DNA of 64,000 bases. It comes from Pirellulales bacterium (GTDB lineage: Bacteria; Planctomycetota; Planctomycetia; Pirellulales; PALSA-1355). The position numbers and the translations under genes were made by a program. Positions within the stretch are counted from its first letter, which is position 1; every line of letters begins with the position of its first letter. Where the stretch lies: assembly GCA_022844125.1 (NCBI GenBank), contig JALHMI010000016.1, forward strand, positions 62,001-126,000. Reading direction: 5' to 3'. Below the pieces are notes generated by a model, which did not search any database, had not been told where the DNA came from, and saw only the letters and a program-made list of their open reading frames with translations. This document shows positions 47,601 to 55,130 of the stretch, one piece after another.

Positions 47601-50312
47601 GGCACGGCCGCCGGTACCCAGCTCGTGGCTGACATTCGTCCGACGAGTCCCTACGGTTATCCTCAGAGTTCATATCCCCTGAGCCTGACGGCGGTCGGCC
47701 GGATGTTGTACTTCACAGCCAACGACGTCGAACATGGCCGCGAACTCTGGAAGTCGGACGGCACGACCGCGGGAACCAAGCTCGTCGCCGATATTTCTCC
47801 AACGAGCACTTATGGCTATCCCCACAGCTCCGCTCCTGCCGAGCTGGTGGCGGTTGGCGGGACTCTGTTCTTCACAGCCAATGACGAAGTGCACGGCCGC
47901 GAATTGTGGAAGTCCAACGGCACGGCTGCAGGAACCGTGCTGGTCTCGAATATTGTCACGGACAGCCCGTATGGAACTCGGAGCTCCGATCCAACGGAGC
48001 TCACATCGGTGGGCGGCGCGGTGTACTTTGTCGCATACAGCGATGAGCATGGCCGCGAGCTGTGGAAGAGTGACGGAACGACCGCAGGCACGATGAACGT
48101 CGCGAACATCCGCCAGGACAGTCCGTATCCTATCGGCTCGTATCCGGCCAATCTGACAGTCATGGGCGGCAAGCTGTTTTTCACCGCGACAGACGACGAG
48201 CACGGTCTCGAGCTATGGAAGACGGGTGGGACTGCCATCAGCACGAGCCTGGTCAAGGATCTCATCGTGGATACGCCGGGTTCCTACCCCCAGCAGTTCA
48301 CCGAGATCAATGGCGTCTTGTACTTTGTGGCAAGTGATGATCGCGGCCAGGAGTTGTGGAAGAGCGACGGGACCGTTGCTGGTGCCGGGCTTGTCGCAGA
48401 TATTTTCCCAGGAGCAACAAGTTCCTACCCGGCGAACCTAACGAACGTCGGCGGGATACTTTATTTCACGGCCAGAGACGAAACGCACGGCTTCGAACTT
48501 TGGAAATCGGATGGCACGGCTGAGGGGACGGTACTCGTCGCAGACATTTGGCCGAGCGGCCCGTACGGCAATTCCGGCTCGTATCCACAAAACTTGGCAA
48601 ACATTGGTGGCCTGCTCTACTTCTCCGCTGACGACGGCAGGCATGGCCGCGAGTTGTGGAAGAGCGACGGGACGGAAGCAGGAACTGTGCTGGTCGCCGA
48701 TATCCGCGCCAACAGTCCCGGCGGCTGGCATCAAAGCTCTTACCCGGCCAATCTGACCGCAGTCGATGGATCGCTGTTTTTCACAGCCCAGGACGATGAG
48801 CACGGCCGGGAACTGTGGAAATCCGACGGCACGGCTGAGGGGACCCTCCTCGTTCTGGACATTCGTCCGGAAAGCTACTACAGCTACCCTTTCAGCTCCG
48901 CCCCCATGTATCTGACTGCGGTAGGCGGGACGCTGTACTTCACTGCCTACGAAGAGACCCATGGTCGTGAACTCTGGAAATCCGACGGCACCACCGAGGG
49001 CACCGTCCTACTGGCGGACAGCTACGACGAATTCCCCGGCGGTAGCTCCTATCCGTCCGCCCTGACCAATGTCGGCGGAGTTCTCTTCTTTGGGGCCTAT
49101 GGCAACGGCACGGGCCGCGAGCTGTGGAAGAGCGACGGCACGGTAGAAGGAACGAAACTAATTAGGGATATCGAGCTCGGCTACGGCAGCTCCGATCCGA
49201 CTAGCCTCACGAACGTGGATGGCCAAGTCTTCTTCACCGCCTTCCACCAGACATTGGGAATTGAACTCTGGACGAGCGATGGAACAGCGCAGGGCACGAT
49301 TCCCGTGAAGAACATACGCCCCGGAAGCAGCGGTTCGTATCCCGCGCAATTGACGAGCGTCGGTGGCAAGTTGTTTTTTGTGGCCCATGACAGTTATCTC
49401 GGCGGCCAACTGTGGCAAAGCGATGGGACCGCCCAGGGCACGGTTATGCTTCCTGCGCCCGTTGGTACAGACAGTGGGGGATTTTATCCAAACCAGCTAA
49501 CCAATGTGGGCGGAACGTTGTTCTTCAGTGCGACCGGCCAGAACATGGGCCAGGAGCCCTGGGCGTTGGTGCAGCCGATCGAAATCGACATCCGACCGGG
49601 TAGCGTGATTAACCTGGTCAATCTGGCATCATCCGGAGAAGTGCCCGTAGCGGTGTTTAGCTCTGCGACGTTCGATGCCAGTGCGATTGATGCCTCGACG
49701 CTGACGCTCGCCGGCGCGCACGTGGCCACAAAGCTTGACGGCACGCCGAAGTCGACCCTGGTGGACATCAATGGCGACGGCGTCGATGACTTGCTCGTGC
49801 GATTCGCCTCCCAGGGCCTGAACCTGGCATTCGGTGACACGACCGCGATGCTCGAAGGGAAACTTCTGGATGGTCAGCGGATTCGTGGCAGCGATCAGGT
49901 TCGCGTGCTGAAACCGCTCGGCAGTAGCCCGGCGAGTGCGGCCATCGGCGACCAGCAGCCTGCCAGTAGCGAGAGCGTTCTCCAGGTCACGGCCAGCCCT
50001 GCATCTGCAATCATTGGTTCCGCCGTGCCAGAAGCGGCGGGCAAAGATCGGCCAAATTCGCCGGCACTGCTCGAGAAGACTCGCGCGACGGTCTCGGCGA
50101 CAACCGACAAGATCGATGCTCCGCCGGCTGTTCAGATCGTTGCCAAGACGCCACATCTGCTCAGCAGATTACCGGATGGCGTACTGGCGAACTTGCTCAT
50201 GGAAGTAGATGTCGGCGAGGAGTTGCTGAGTCGCGTCGAGGATACACTCAGAGTTCCTGAACACTCGGCAGAGCTGCCGTTAACACTTTCTCGGGTTCTT
50301 CGGCAGAGGTAG
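44673..50312 (+). CDS. Giant exported protein: PhoPQ-related hydrolase domain plus 17 ELWxxDGT repeats
   Basis: An 1879-residue protein. Residues about 24-32 are EALEDRTLLS, the planctomycete LExRxLLS element. Residues about 95-690 resemble the PhoPQ-activated pathogenicity-related family, an alpha/beta-hydrolase: ITGGNNRSATPP, then VVSGGSKRGWTTWL with Ser at 461, MINSTGDEFFVPDSG (Asp) and VPNTNHDVL (His). From about 767 to 1630 there are 17 repeats of 47-53 residues starting (R)ELWKSDGTAxGT, likely beta-propellers. A Ca-type segment DINGDGVDDLL and a Ser/Ala-rich tail end the protein. ATG 44673 follows a GGGGGT site. Function unknown; probably surface-linked. Confidence 0.9.
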   Translation: MSARTRPLAHRGSFRFSQLHRTLVAEALEDRTLLSASGSSSPDDILAALAVMAAEFATAPSSSFSSSDDEVSQLLNQAQQSVIASSMVALSQPEASFALTALDQYVAAPDPAFGYSVARTFAGVGFDGYVLKMQSQEWRTPDEVNRTLWEHWLIIAIPHQLNPQSNSALLAITGGNNRSATPPSNFSIAELGTIAGLTGTVVAELRMVPNQPLTFAAETQPAGTFAVPGESPDLVELDFHFDSGLGGLQFSFGFYDLASVTVDPVTQKRDYAVQAISSGALLFDERIDSPGSLVEYNVVARSELGFFIVPDDTVANFLADPNAYYGGGKRAPLFSLPSANPGQLDQMTVSIEPGVTRIQFEDLSRVGGGSDNNFTDVQIAIHGGLSPVPLPPGSDIFGTSRTEDAIIAYTFDQYLATGDDTWPALLPMVKSAVRAMDAVQQFVPQIAAGHAIDDFVVSGGSKRGWTTWLTAAADAASADPRVKAIVPMVFDALNLDEHLAHHKEYYEGVTDSIIDGYSNALKDYTALDVIEAVNTPEGQQLLSIVDPYEYLDRLTMPKFMINSTGDEFFVPDSGQFYLGDLPGQNYVRYVPNTNHDVLDDSDAGESLIAYYDAIVNDRPLPQFTWSVEDGGATIRVNSIDTPLQVNVWQATNYASTDYRRSVTGIPWSSSPLTAQSDGSYVAQIPEPNLGSTAFMVEMVYPGEIFPFKFTTRVSVLKADEESPIEPSLVPELVADINDRTLDASIANLTPVNGTLFFTAFDRAHGTELWKTNGTAGGTVLVTDIAPGPSSSYPYGLTKVGGTLFFTAYNSETGSELWKSDGTAEGTVLVANVRPDNGNPSGSYPSSLTAMGGSLFFTAYDNAHGRELWKSDGTAEGTVLVANVRPDGPYYSRGSDPLNLTAMGGTLFFSAQHDDYGRELWKSDGTAAGTVLVEDIRPTSHYGYPQGSNPENLTAVGGRLFFTAYDDEHGRELWKSDGTAAGTQLVADIRPTSPYGYPQSSYPLSLTAVGRMLYFTANDVEHGRELWKSDGTTAGTKLVADISPTSTYGYPHSSAPAELVAVGGTLFFTANDEVHGRELWKSNGTAAGTVLVSNIVTDSPYGTRSSDPTELTSVGGAVYFVAYSDEHGRELWKSDGTTAGTMNVANIRQDSPYPIGSYPANLTVMGGKLFFTATDDEHGLELWKTGGTAISTSLVKDLIVDTPGSYPQQFTEINGVLYFVASDDRGQELWKSDGTVAGAGLVADIFPGATSSYPANLTNVGGILYFTARDETHGFELWKSDGTAEGTVLVADIWPSGPYGNSGSYPQNLANIGGLLYFSADDGRHGRELWKSDGTEAGTVLVADIRANSPGGWHQSSYPANLTAVDGSLFFTAQDDEHGRELWKSDGTAEGTLLVLDIRPESYYSYPFSSAPMYLTAVGGTLYFTAYEETHGRELWKSDGTTEGTVLLADSYDEFPGGSSYPSALTNVGGVLFFGAYGNGTGRELWKSDGTVEGTKLIRDIELGYGSSDPTSLTNVDGQVFFTAFHQTLGIELWTSDGTAQGTIPVKNIRPGSSGSYPAQLTSVGGKLFFVAHDSYLGGQLWQSDGTAQGTVMLPAPVGTDSGGFYPNQLTNVGGTLFFSATGQNMGQEPWALVQPIEIDIRPGSVINLVNLASSGEVPVAVFSSATFDASAIDASTLTLAGAHVATKLDGTPKSTLVDINGDGVDDLLVRFASQGLNLAFGDTTAMLEGKLLDGQRIRGSDQVRVLKPLGSSPASAAIGDQQPASSESVLQVTASPASAIIGSAVPEAAGKDRPNSPALLEKTRATVSATTDKIDAPPAVQIVAKTPHLLSRLPDGVLANLLMEVDVGEELLSRVEDTLRVPEHSAELPLTLSRVLRQR
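46971..49560 (+). repeat. ELWxxDGT repeat-encoding DNA (17 units of about 150 bp)
   Basis: The unit starts near codons for ELWKSDGT and recurs about every 141-159 bp. The unit spacing is not constant, because the loop after 'VLVADIRP' varies in length. Copies share long identical runs at DNA level such as GGCCGCGA(A/G)(C/T)TGTGGAA, which points to recent duplication or gene conversion. The region could vary in copy number between strains. Confidence 0.85.
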
Positions 50313-50344
50313 GTGCTTCAAAACTTGTCCAAAGCGATCTTCAC

Positions 50345-51457
50345 ATGAACGGAACTGATCTCCAGCTCGACGAAAGCATTCCGTCGGCGGCCACAGATGC
50401 CGCAGCATTGCAGCGCGAGGTGAAGTTTCGCCATTCACGAGAGTTCGTGCCATTGCTGGAGCGGCTGGGTGCCTCGCTGTTGGTTTCCACCTACCAGGCC
50501 GGCAAACTGGTCGTCCTGGGGACGCGCGATTCGCAACTCAACATCTCGTTGCATAACTTTGAGCAGGCGATGGGAGTCGCGATTCATCCGCACAGAATCG
50601 CGATCGGCAGCCGCGGCCAGGTGTGGTTCCTGAACAGTGCTCCGGAGTTGGCCGGACGGCTGGAACCGGCAGGCCGATTCGACGCCTGCTTTCTCACGCG
50701 CAAGGCTCTGGTCACCGGCAATATTCAGAGCCACGAAATGGCTTGGGTCGGCGAGGAACTGTGGATTGTCAACACGGCGTTTTCTTGTCTGTGCACGCTC
50801 GACGAACAGCACAGTTTTGCGCCTCGCTGGACGCCGCCGTTCATTACCGACCTGGAAGCCACCGATCGCTGCCATCTGAACGGACTCGCAATGCAGGACG
50901 GACGCCCTCAGTACGTCACCGCGATGGCCGAATCCAATCAACCCGCGGGTTGGCGGCCCACGAAAGCACACAGCGGGTGCATTATCGATGTCGCCAGCAG
51001 TGCGATTGTTTCACGCGGACTATCCATGCCGCACTCTCCACGGTTACATCGCGGGCAACTGTTGGTTTTGAATTCCGGCATGGGAAACATTGAGAGCGTG
51101 GACCGCCAGACTGGCAACCGCGAACCCGTGGCACTGCTGCCGGGCTACACGCGCGGTCTGGCTTTCTGCGAACAATATGCGTTTGTTGGGTTGTCGAGAA
51201 TTCGAGAGACGGCCGTTTTTGGCGGAGTGCCCATCGCCGAGCATCGCGAGCAGTTGCGCTGCGGAGTGGGCGTCATCGACCTCAACACCGGCGCAGCGGT
51301 GGCGTACTTCGAGTTTCTCAGCGGCGTGGAAGAGATTTTCGACGTGCAGGTCTTGCCCAATACCAGTTGCGTCGGCATCACCGGACCGTATCCCCAGCAA
51401 GACCATGCTAAGGACGTATGGATCGTGCCAAGACCTTGTGGCAAAATTAATCAGTAG
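50345..51457 (+). CDS. DUF4915/TIGR03032-family protein, copy 2
   Basis: A 370-residue paralog of the protein at 43324. The same landmarks occur in order: PLLERLGASLLVSTYQAGKLV, FEQAMGVAIHPHRIAIGS, LVTGNIQSHEMAWVGEELW, DRCHLNGLAMQDG, LSMPHSPRLHRGQLLVLNSG, then GGVPIAEHREQLRCGVGVIDL. It starts 32 bp after the ELWxxDGT giant. The C-terminus (GITGPYPQQDHAKDVWIVPRP) differs from copy 1. The pairing of a giant exported protein with a DUF4915 protein, seen twice, suggests joint action such as assembly or modification of the exported partner. This is inference. Confidence 0.85.
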   Translation: MNGTDLQLDESIPSAATDAAALQREVKFRHSREFVPLLERLGASLLVSTYQAGKLVVLGTRDSQLNISLHNFEQAMGVAIHPHRIAIGSRGQVWFLNSAPELAGRLEPAGRFDACFLTRKALVTGNIQSHEMAWVGEELWIVNTAFSCLCTLDEQHSFAPRWTPPFITDLEATDRCHLNGLAMQDGRPQYVTAMAESNQPAGWRPTKAHSGCIIDVASSAIVSRGLSMPHSPRLHRGQLLVLNSGMGNIESVDRQTGNREPVALLPGYTRGLAFCEQYAFVGLSRIRETAVFGGVPIAEHREQLRCGVGVIDLNTGAAVAYFEFLSGVEEIFDVQVLPNTSCVGITGPYPQQDHAKDVWIVPRPCGKINQ

Positions 51458-51697
51458 TCTTCAATCACAAGTCAAAGTAATGCTGGCCAAGTTCTCGTCC
51501 TGGCAGTTTCGGGAGAGAAGCCGCTTTCGGAGGGCTTTACCATTGGTGTACAGATGAAGCCGACTGAGGCCGTCCTCGGCTTCTCAGATGTGTCGCTGTT
51601 CGCAGATAAGTGCCTTCAAGACCAAGTACTAGATATCAAACGGATAACGTCCTGAAGGTTGCGCACAAATCGAAAGGGCAGTCCTAACGCTGGTTGA

Positions 51698-51826
51698 GGT
51701 TTGTTTGTCGAGAACGAACTCTACCAGCACGAAAGGACTCGCCGAGCCCGCTTTCCGGAAGTCATCGGCTTTCAGAAAGAAGACGTCAAGTAGACGTTTG
51801 TCGTACGACCGGGGCACAGGTGATCG
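51698..51826 (+). pseudogene. Decayed C-terminus of a third DUF4915 gene
   Basis: One frame reads FVENELYQHERTRRARFPEV, then IGFQKEDVK, then a TAG stop, then TFVVRPGHR. This matches the copy 1 tail (FLEVIGFQKEAVDHTFVVPPGA) with a stop in place of the His/Asp region. No start or N-terminal part is present. It is therefore a remnant of a further copy. The match was made by eye. Confidence 0.8.
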
Positions 51827-51905
51827 GGCAGACACCCCCACCCCAGTCTACTCAGGAGAGTGTTCATCGGCCCCCTCTTCCGCCCGCTATTACTCTGCTG
51901 CGCGA

Positions 51906-52099
51906 TTCCATTTCAGCTACCGCATGGGCACCACCGAAGTGCCCGTGGGACAGTTCACGGCGTTTCTGAACGCAGTTGCGGCCGACGATCCGAGTTGGCG
52001 GAAACCGACACAGGGTTTCGCGTAGCGCGCGTCCCCGAGCCGTCATCCCTGGCACTGGCAATTTGTTGCGTCGTGGGCTGTGGTACCGGGCTACCGCAA
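51906..52099 (+). pseudogene. Remnant of a SUMF1-like PEP-CTERM protein
   Basis: The first part reads FHFSYRMGTTEVPVGQFTAF then LNAVAADDPSW, the typical early motif of formylglycine-generating-enzyme-like (SUMF1) proteins. It stops at 52023. In another frame from 52028 follows VPEPSSLALAICCVVGCG, a PEP-CTERM signal. So the middle of the gene (several hundred bases in relatives) has been lost and the ends are out of frame. Confidence 0.78.
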
Positions 52100-52115
52100 G
52101 AGCCACTCACACCAG

Positions 52116-52157
52116 CATCGCCCCGCTCACCGGCGGCTTCCATGAAAGCCGATTCTG
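52116..52157 (-). repeat. Copy of the thioesterase 3' end or a dispersed hairpin element
   Basis: These 42 bases match 55140-55181 with one difference. There they encode the last residues (NRLSWKPPVSGAM) of the thioesterase at 55131. Read in reverse here the frame gives NRLSWKPPVSGAMLV and a stop. A small hairpin, CGGCTT-CCATGA-AAGCCG, lies inside. It may be a fragment of a lost thioesterase gene or a mobile repeat that supplied the tail of the live gene. Confidence 0.75.
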
Positions 52158-52160
52158 TGC

Positions 52161-52211
52161 TATCCGCCGCTCAAAGACCTTACGCCCGAGGCGCTCCGCC
52201 GCGTGGGCTAG
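52161..52211 (+). pseudogene. Decayed C-terminus of an alpha-hydroxy-acid oxidase
   Basis: The frame reads [16 protein letters not shown] and a TAG stop. The oxidase at 35726 ends [16 protein letters not shown] and a TAG stop. Two residues differ. DNA differs at more positions, so this is an old relative rather than a recent copy. Nothing upstream fits the same family. Confidence 0.75.
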
Positions 52212-52507
52212 CGGGAACAACCCTTGGACCGCCAGGGACTCGCCGGTCCGCTCGTCAGCGACCACCCTGGTAGCAAAAAAAGTCGAAAGTCTCGCTGTCT
52301 GCGGAGATTTCCCTCCGCGCGAGATTCGTTCCCAGCAATTTGCTTTAGTGGAACCGAAGTTGCACTCCACGCAAAGGCCTTAGCGCGTGACCCCAGCTTG
52401 GAGTGGCGCGAAGGGACCAGCGATCAAATCAGGTGCGCCATGATCTGCGCCTCGTGAGCGACCCCAGGCCACGCCGCTCATCCAGTGGGCTGCGGAGGGA
52501 GAATTCC
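52212..52507. other. Gap without recognisable gene
   Basis: The stretch after the gene remnants has no supported coding region. It ends with a GGAGGGAGAATTCC ribosome-binding region before the ATG at 52508. Confidence 0.5.
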
Positions 52508-53038
52508 ATGTATCGGCAATGTGTCGTCGCCGTCTACGCGAAGCTGTCGGAGGCACGCTCGGCGCTAGAGGCCCTCGAGCACGCGGGTTACTCGCCAGAA
52601 AATGTCTCCCTGGTTACATCCAGTGTGGAGCGACAGATCGAAAACACCGAGGCCCTGGAATACGGCGACAAATCTGCCGAACGCGGCGCCGCAGGCGCCG
52701 GAGTTGGCGCGCTCATCGGTGGTTTGCTTGGCAGTCCATTGCTCATGGTGCCCGGCATTGGGCCACTGCTCATGGCCGGCCCGATTGCAGCGGGCGGCGT
52801 GGTGGGGGGCCTGACCGGCGCCATGACCGGCTGGGGCGTCAAACCGGACAACCTCGCGGAATACGACGAACTGGTGCGCCAGGGCGACGTGATCATCGTC
52901 GTTGAAGGACCGCCTGACCGAGTCGCTCAGGCCCACGAACTGCTCAATGAGACCTCGGCCAAGCAAGTGCACATGCATGCCAAAACCAGTGCCGATCACC
53001 CCGAGATCGACGATCGCCCCGGCGGGACCGCGGATTGA
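52508..53038 (+). CDS. General-stress-type protein with glycine-zipper segment
   Basis: A 176-residue protein. Residues 1-45 (YRQCVVAVYAKLSEARSALEALEHAGYSPENVSLVT) form an alpha/beta unit as in the YflT/general stress protein 17M family. A Gly/Ala-rich hydrophobic middle (GAAGAGVGALIGGLLGSP and AGPIAAGGVVGGLTGAM) looks like a glycine zipper. A second alpha/beta unit with VRQGDVIIVVEG follows. The start has a GGAGGGAGA site and comes after the dead-gene zone. The family is usually induced by stress; the exact role is unknown. Confidence 0.78.
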   Translation: MYRQCVVAVYAKLSEARSALEALEHAGYSPENVSLVTSSVERQIENTEALEYGDKSAERGAAGAGVGALIGGLLGSPLLMVPGIGPLLMAGPIAAGGVVGGLTGAMTGWGVKPDNLAEYDELVRQGDVIIVVEGPPDRVAQAHELLNETSAKQVHMHAKTSADHPEIDDRPGGTAD

Positions 53039-53156
53039 GGGCCTGCATCTGATCGCGGCCGATCGCTCGCGAGTGGGTTTCGTCCGCGCGAATTCACCCT
53101 GGCCCTAAGCCAGGGTTGCACACGGCCGAACCTGTCATCGCTGCAGGCTGTCACCC

Positions 53157-54476
53157 ATGGTACAAGGATTATTGCGAATCGGCTTTTGGAGCGTGGCCTA
53201 TCTGGCCGTCGCCACGCTGCCGCTGGCAATCGCGCTGCTTGGCCAGGTGCCCAGCGGGCGAGGATTCCTCCTCGAACTGGGTTCGGGGCTCGGCCTCGTT
53301 GGATTCGCAATGCTCGTCGTGCAGTTTGTGAGCACGAGTCGATTTCGATGGGTGGCGCCTTACTTCGGCACCGACGCTCAGATCCAGTTTCACCGCGCGA
53401 CCGGCATCATGGTTTTGGCCTTCGTCGTGGCCCATCCGCTGGTGCTCTGGATCTCCAACCCCCAATACCTCGAGTATCTCGATCCGCGAGCGAACTTGCC
53501 GCGCGCCCTGTTCCTTACCGCCGCCACCGTGGCACTGGTGCTGCTCGTGGTGCTACCGCTGTGGCGAATCAGCCTCGGTCTGAGCTACGAATGGTGGCGC
53601 ATCACGCACGGCGGCCTGGCACTGGTCGTGATTCTGGTCGGAGTGGCGCACGGACTGCAAGTCGGTCACTACATCAGCGGTATTACGAACCAGATCCTCT
53701 GGGTAACAGGCGGCGGAGTCGCCGTGCTGCTCCTGTTGAAAACGCGTCTCTGGAAACCCTGGCAAGTCCGCAAGCGTCCCTGGCGCGTTGCCGATGTCCG
53801 CTCCATCGCTCAGGATGTCTCCCAAGTGGTCCTGGATCCCGACGGGCACGAGGGGCTGGCGTTTCGGGCCGGACAGTATGCGTGGCTCACGATCGGAAAC
53901 ACCCCCTTTGCGCTGCAGCAGCATCCGTTCTCGTTTGTCTCGAGCGATCGGGCAGGCTCGCGGCTGGAATTTGGCATCAAAGAAACCGGAGATTTCACCG
54001 CCACGATCAAGGACCTGCGCCCCGGAGAGCGCGCCTACCTCGAAGGCCCTTATGGTCGCTTCACGCTCGACCCGGCCGCTGCGGGGGCCGTGTTTGTCGT
54101 GGGCGGCATCGGAGCCACGCCGGCTATCAGCATTCTAAGAAGCTGCCGCGATCGTGGCGATCAGCGGCCGATGCGACTCATTTACGCCAACAATCACCTT
54201 GAGGACATCGCGTTTCGCGACGTGCTCGAGCAGCTAGCATCCGACATGAACCTCAGCGTCGTCCACGTGCTGGAGTCACCTCCGCCTGACTGGCAGGGAG
54301 CAACCGGTCGCGTGACCCCGGAACTGCTGGCTCGCCACCTGGCCGATTGCTCGAAACAGGACTGGCAATACTTTGTTTGCGGACCGGCCCCAATGATGGA
54401 CGCCGTGGAACGAGCCTTGCTGGAGCAAGGGGTACCGCTGTGGCGACTGGTCTCCGAACGTTTTGATCTGGTGTAA
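53157..54476 (+). CDS. Ferric-reductase-like transmembrane flavoprotein
   Basis: A 439-residue protein. About six membrane helices (residues 5-200) include histidine pairs in HRATGIMVLAFVVAH and WWRITHGGLALVVILVGVAHGLQVGH, typical of the b-heme ferric-reductase domain. The C-terminal half is a ferredoxin-reductase fold with an FAD-binding RAGQYAWLTIG and QQHPFSF, VGGIGATPAISILRSC for NAD(P), and FVCGPAPMMDAVE near the end. It would pass electrons from NAD(P)H across the membrane, perhaps to iron or oxygen. The small gene at 54488 follows 11 bp later. Confidence 0.9.
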   Translation: MVQGLLRIGFWSVAYLAVATLPLAIALLGQVPSGRGFLLELGSGLGLVGFAMLVVQFVSTSRFRWVAPYFGTDAQIQFHRATGIMVLAFVVAHPLVLWISNPQYLEYLDPRANLPRALFLTAATVALVLLVVLPLWRISLGLSYEWWRITHGGLALVVILVGVAHGLQVGHYISGITNQILWVTGGGVAVLLLLKTRLWKPWQVRKRPWRVADVRSIAQDVSQVVLDPDGHEGLAFRAGQYAWLTIGNTPFALQQHPFSFVSSDRAGSRLEFGIKETGDFTATIKDLRPGERAYLEGPYGRFTLDPAAAGAVFVVGGIGATPAISILRSCRDRGDQRPMRLIYANNHLEDIAFRDVLEQLASDMNLSVVHVLESPPPDWQGATGRVTPELLARHLADCSKQDWQYFVCGPAPMMDAVERALLEQGVPLWRLVSERFDLV

Positions 54477-54487
54477 CGAGCATCGCC

Positions 54488-54580
54488 ATGAGCCATGTCT
54501 GGGCAGCGCGTCTGGCCTACTTGCTGAGTGCGTTAATTCTCGGCGCGGTCACGCTGTTTGCATGGTTGCAGCGTGCCTAG
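54488..54580 (+). CDS. 30-residue single-helix membrane peptide
   Basis: This reads ATG to TAG with 30 codons: MSHVWAARLAYLLSALILG then AVTLFAWLQRA. Nearly the whole peptide is one hydrophobic helix with Arg at the ends. It starts 11 bp after the ferric-reductase-like gene, in the same direction. Small one-helix subunits are known in several membrane oxidoreductases, so it may be an accessory subunit. The ribosome site is weak and no homology could be checked. Confidence 0.5.
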   Translation: MSHVWAARLAYLLSALILGAVTLFAWLQRA

Positions 54581-54647
54581 GCCGCTTGCTGCCCCGCTGT
54601 TCAGCTTTCAGTTGGGCAAAGCCGTAATTCCTTTGAGGAGACCGAAC

Positions 54648-54857
54648 ATGGCCAACCAACAATCCAATCCGAAATCGCCCGCCGCCGAGGACAATCTTAC
54701 TGATCAGGAGAAAAACGAACTTCAACAGGAAATGCTCGACAAGCTGCCCGATAAAACCACCAAGGCCCAAGAATGGGGACATGGTTACGCCACGGGAAAG
54801 GACATTGCAACCAGCGGGGATCCGGATGCCAAGTCCGAGGAAACCCCCAACCAGTGA
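54648..54857 (+). CDS. Small hydrophilic protein, unknown
   Basis: A 69-residue acidic protein (MANQQSNPKSPAAEDNLTDQ as the start). It has a perfect GAGGAG site at 54635-54640, 7 nt before the ATG, which decides the start over an in-frame GTG/ATG upstream. The sequence is probably largely disordered, like small stress-linked proteins. It lies between the one-helix peptide and another small gene. No family recognised. Confidence 0.7.
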   Translation: MANQQSNPKSPAAEDNLTDQEKNELQQEMLDKLPDKTTKAQEWGHGYATGKDIATSGDPDAKSEETPNQ

Positions 54858-54905
54858 GAACCGCCATCAACCCCGACCTGCGAAATTCGCGTGGGAGAAC
54901 AAGCC

Positions 54906-55115
54906 ATGCAACACCCCCCTGACATTTACCTTGAGGCCGACGAGGATTCCATCGCCCGAGTTCATTGCACGCACTGCCAAGAGCAGATCGGACGAGTGCA
55001 AACGGTGCCCCCGGACAAGACCGGCGAGGAAGCAGATACGATGCGCCGCGAAGTCGAAGGCGAACTGTCGTTGATCGCCAACGAGCACCACAGCTTGTGC
55101 CGCGCCCGCGCGTAA
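54906..55115 (+). CDS. Small CxxC protein, unknown
   Basis: A 69-residue protein starting MQHPPDIYLEADEDSIARVH. It contains CTHC, which could be half of a zinc site, and a final Cys in SLCRARA. No second CxxC pair is present. It follows the gene at 54648 with a gap of about 48 bp, so the two may be cotranscribed. Function unknown. Confidence 0.6.
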   Translation: MQHPPDIYLEADEDSIARVHCTHCQEQIGRVQTVPPDKTGEEADTMRREVEGELSLIANEHHSLCRARA

Positions 55116-55130
55116 TCCAGCTACCGACTC

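Noticed and set aside
51860-52273. Intact 137-residue gene
   Set aside because: Only a short PEP-CTERM stretch is meaningful; the rest is out-of-frame remnant sequence.
52107-52370. Intact minus-strand gene ending NRLSWKPPVSGAMLV
   Set aside because: Only the repeated 42 bp resembles a known protein; the upstream codons show no thioesterase features.
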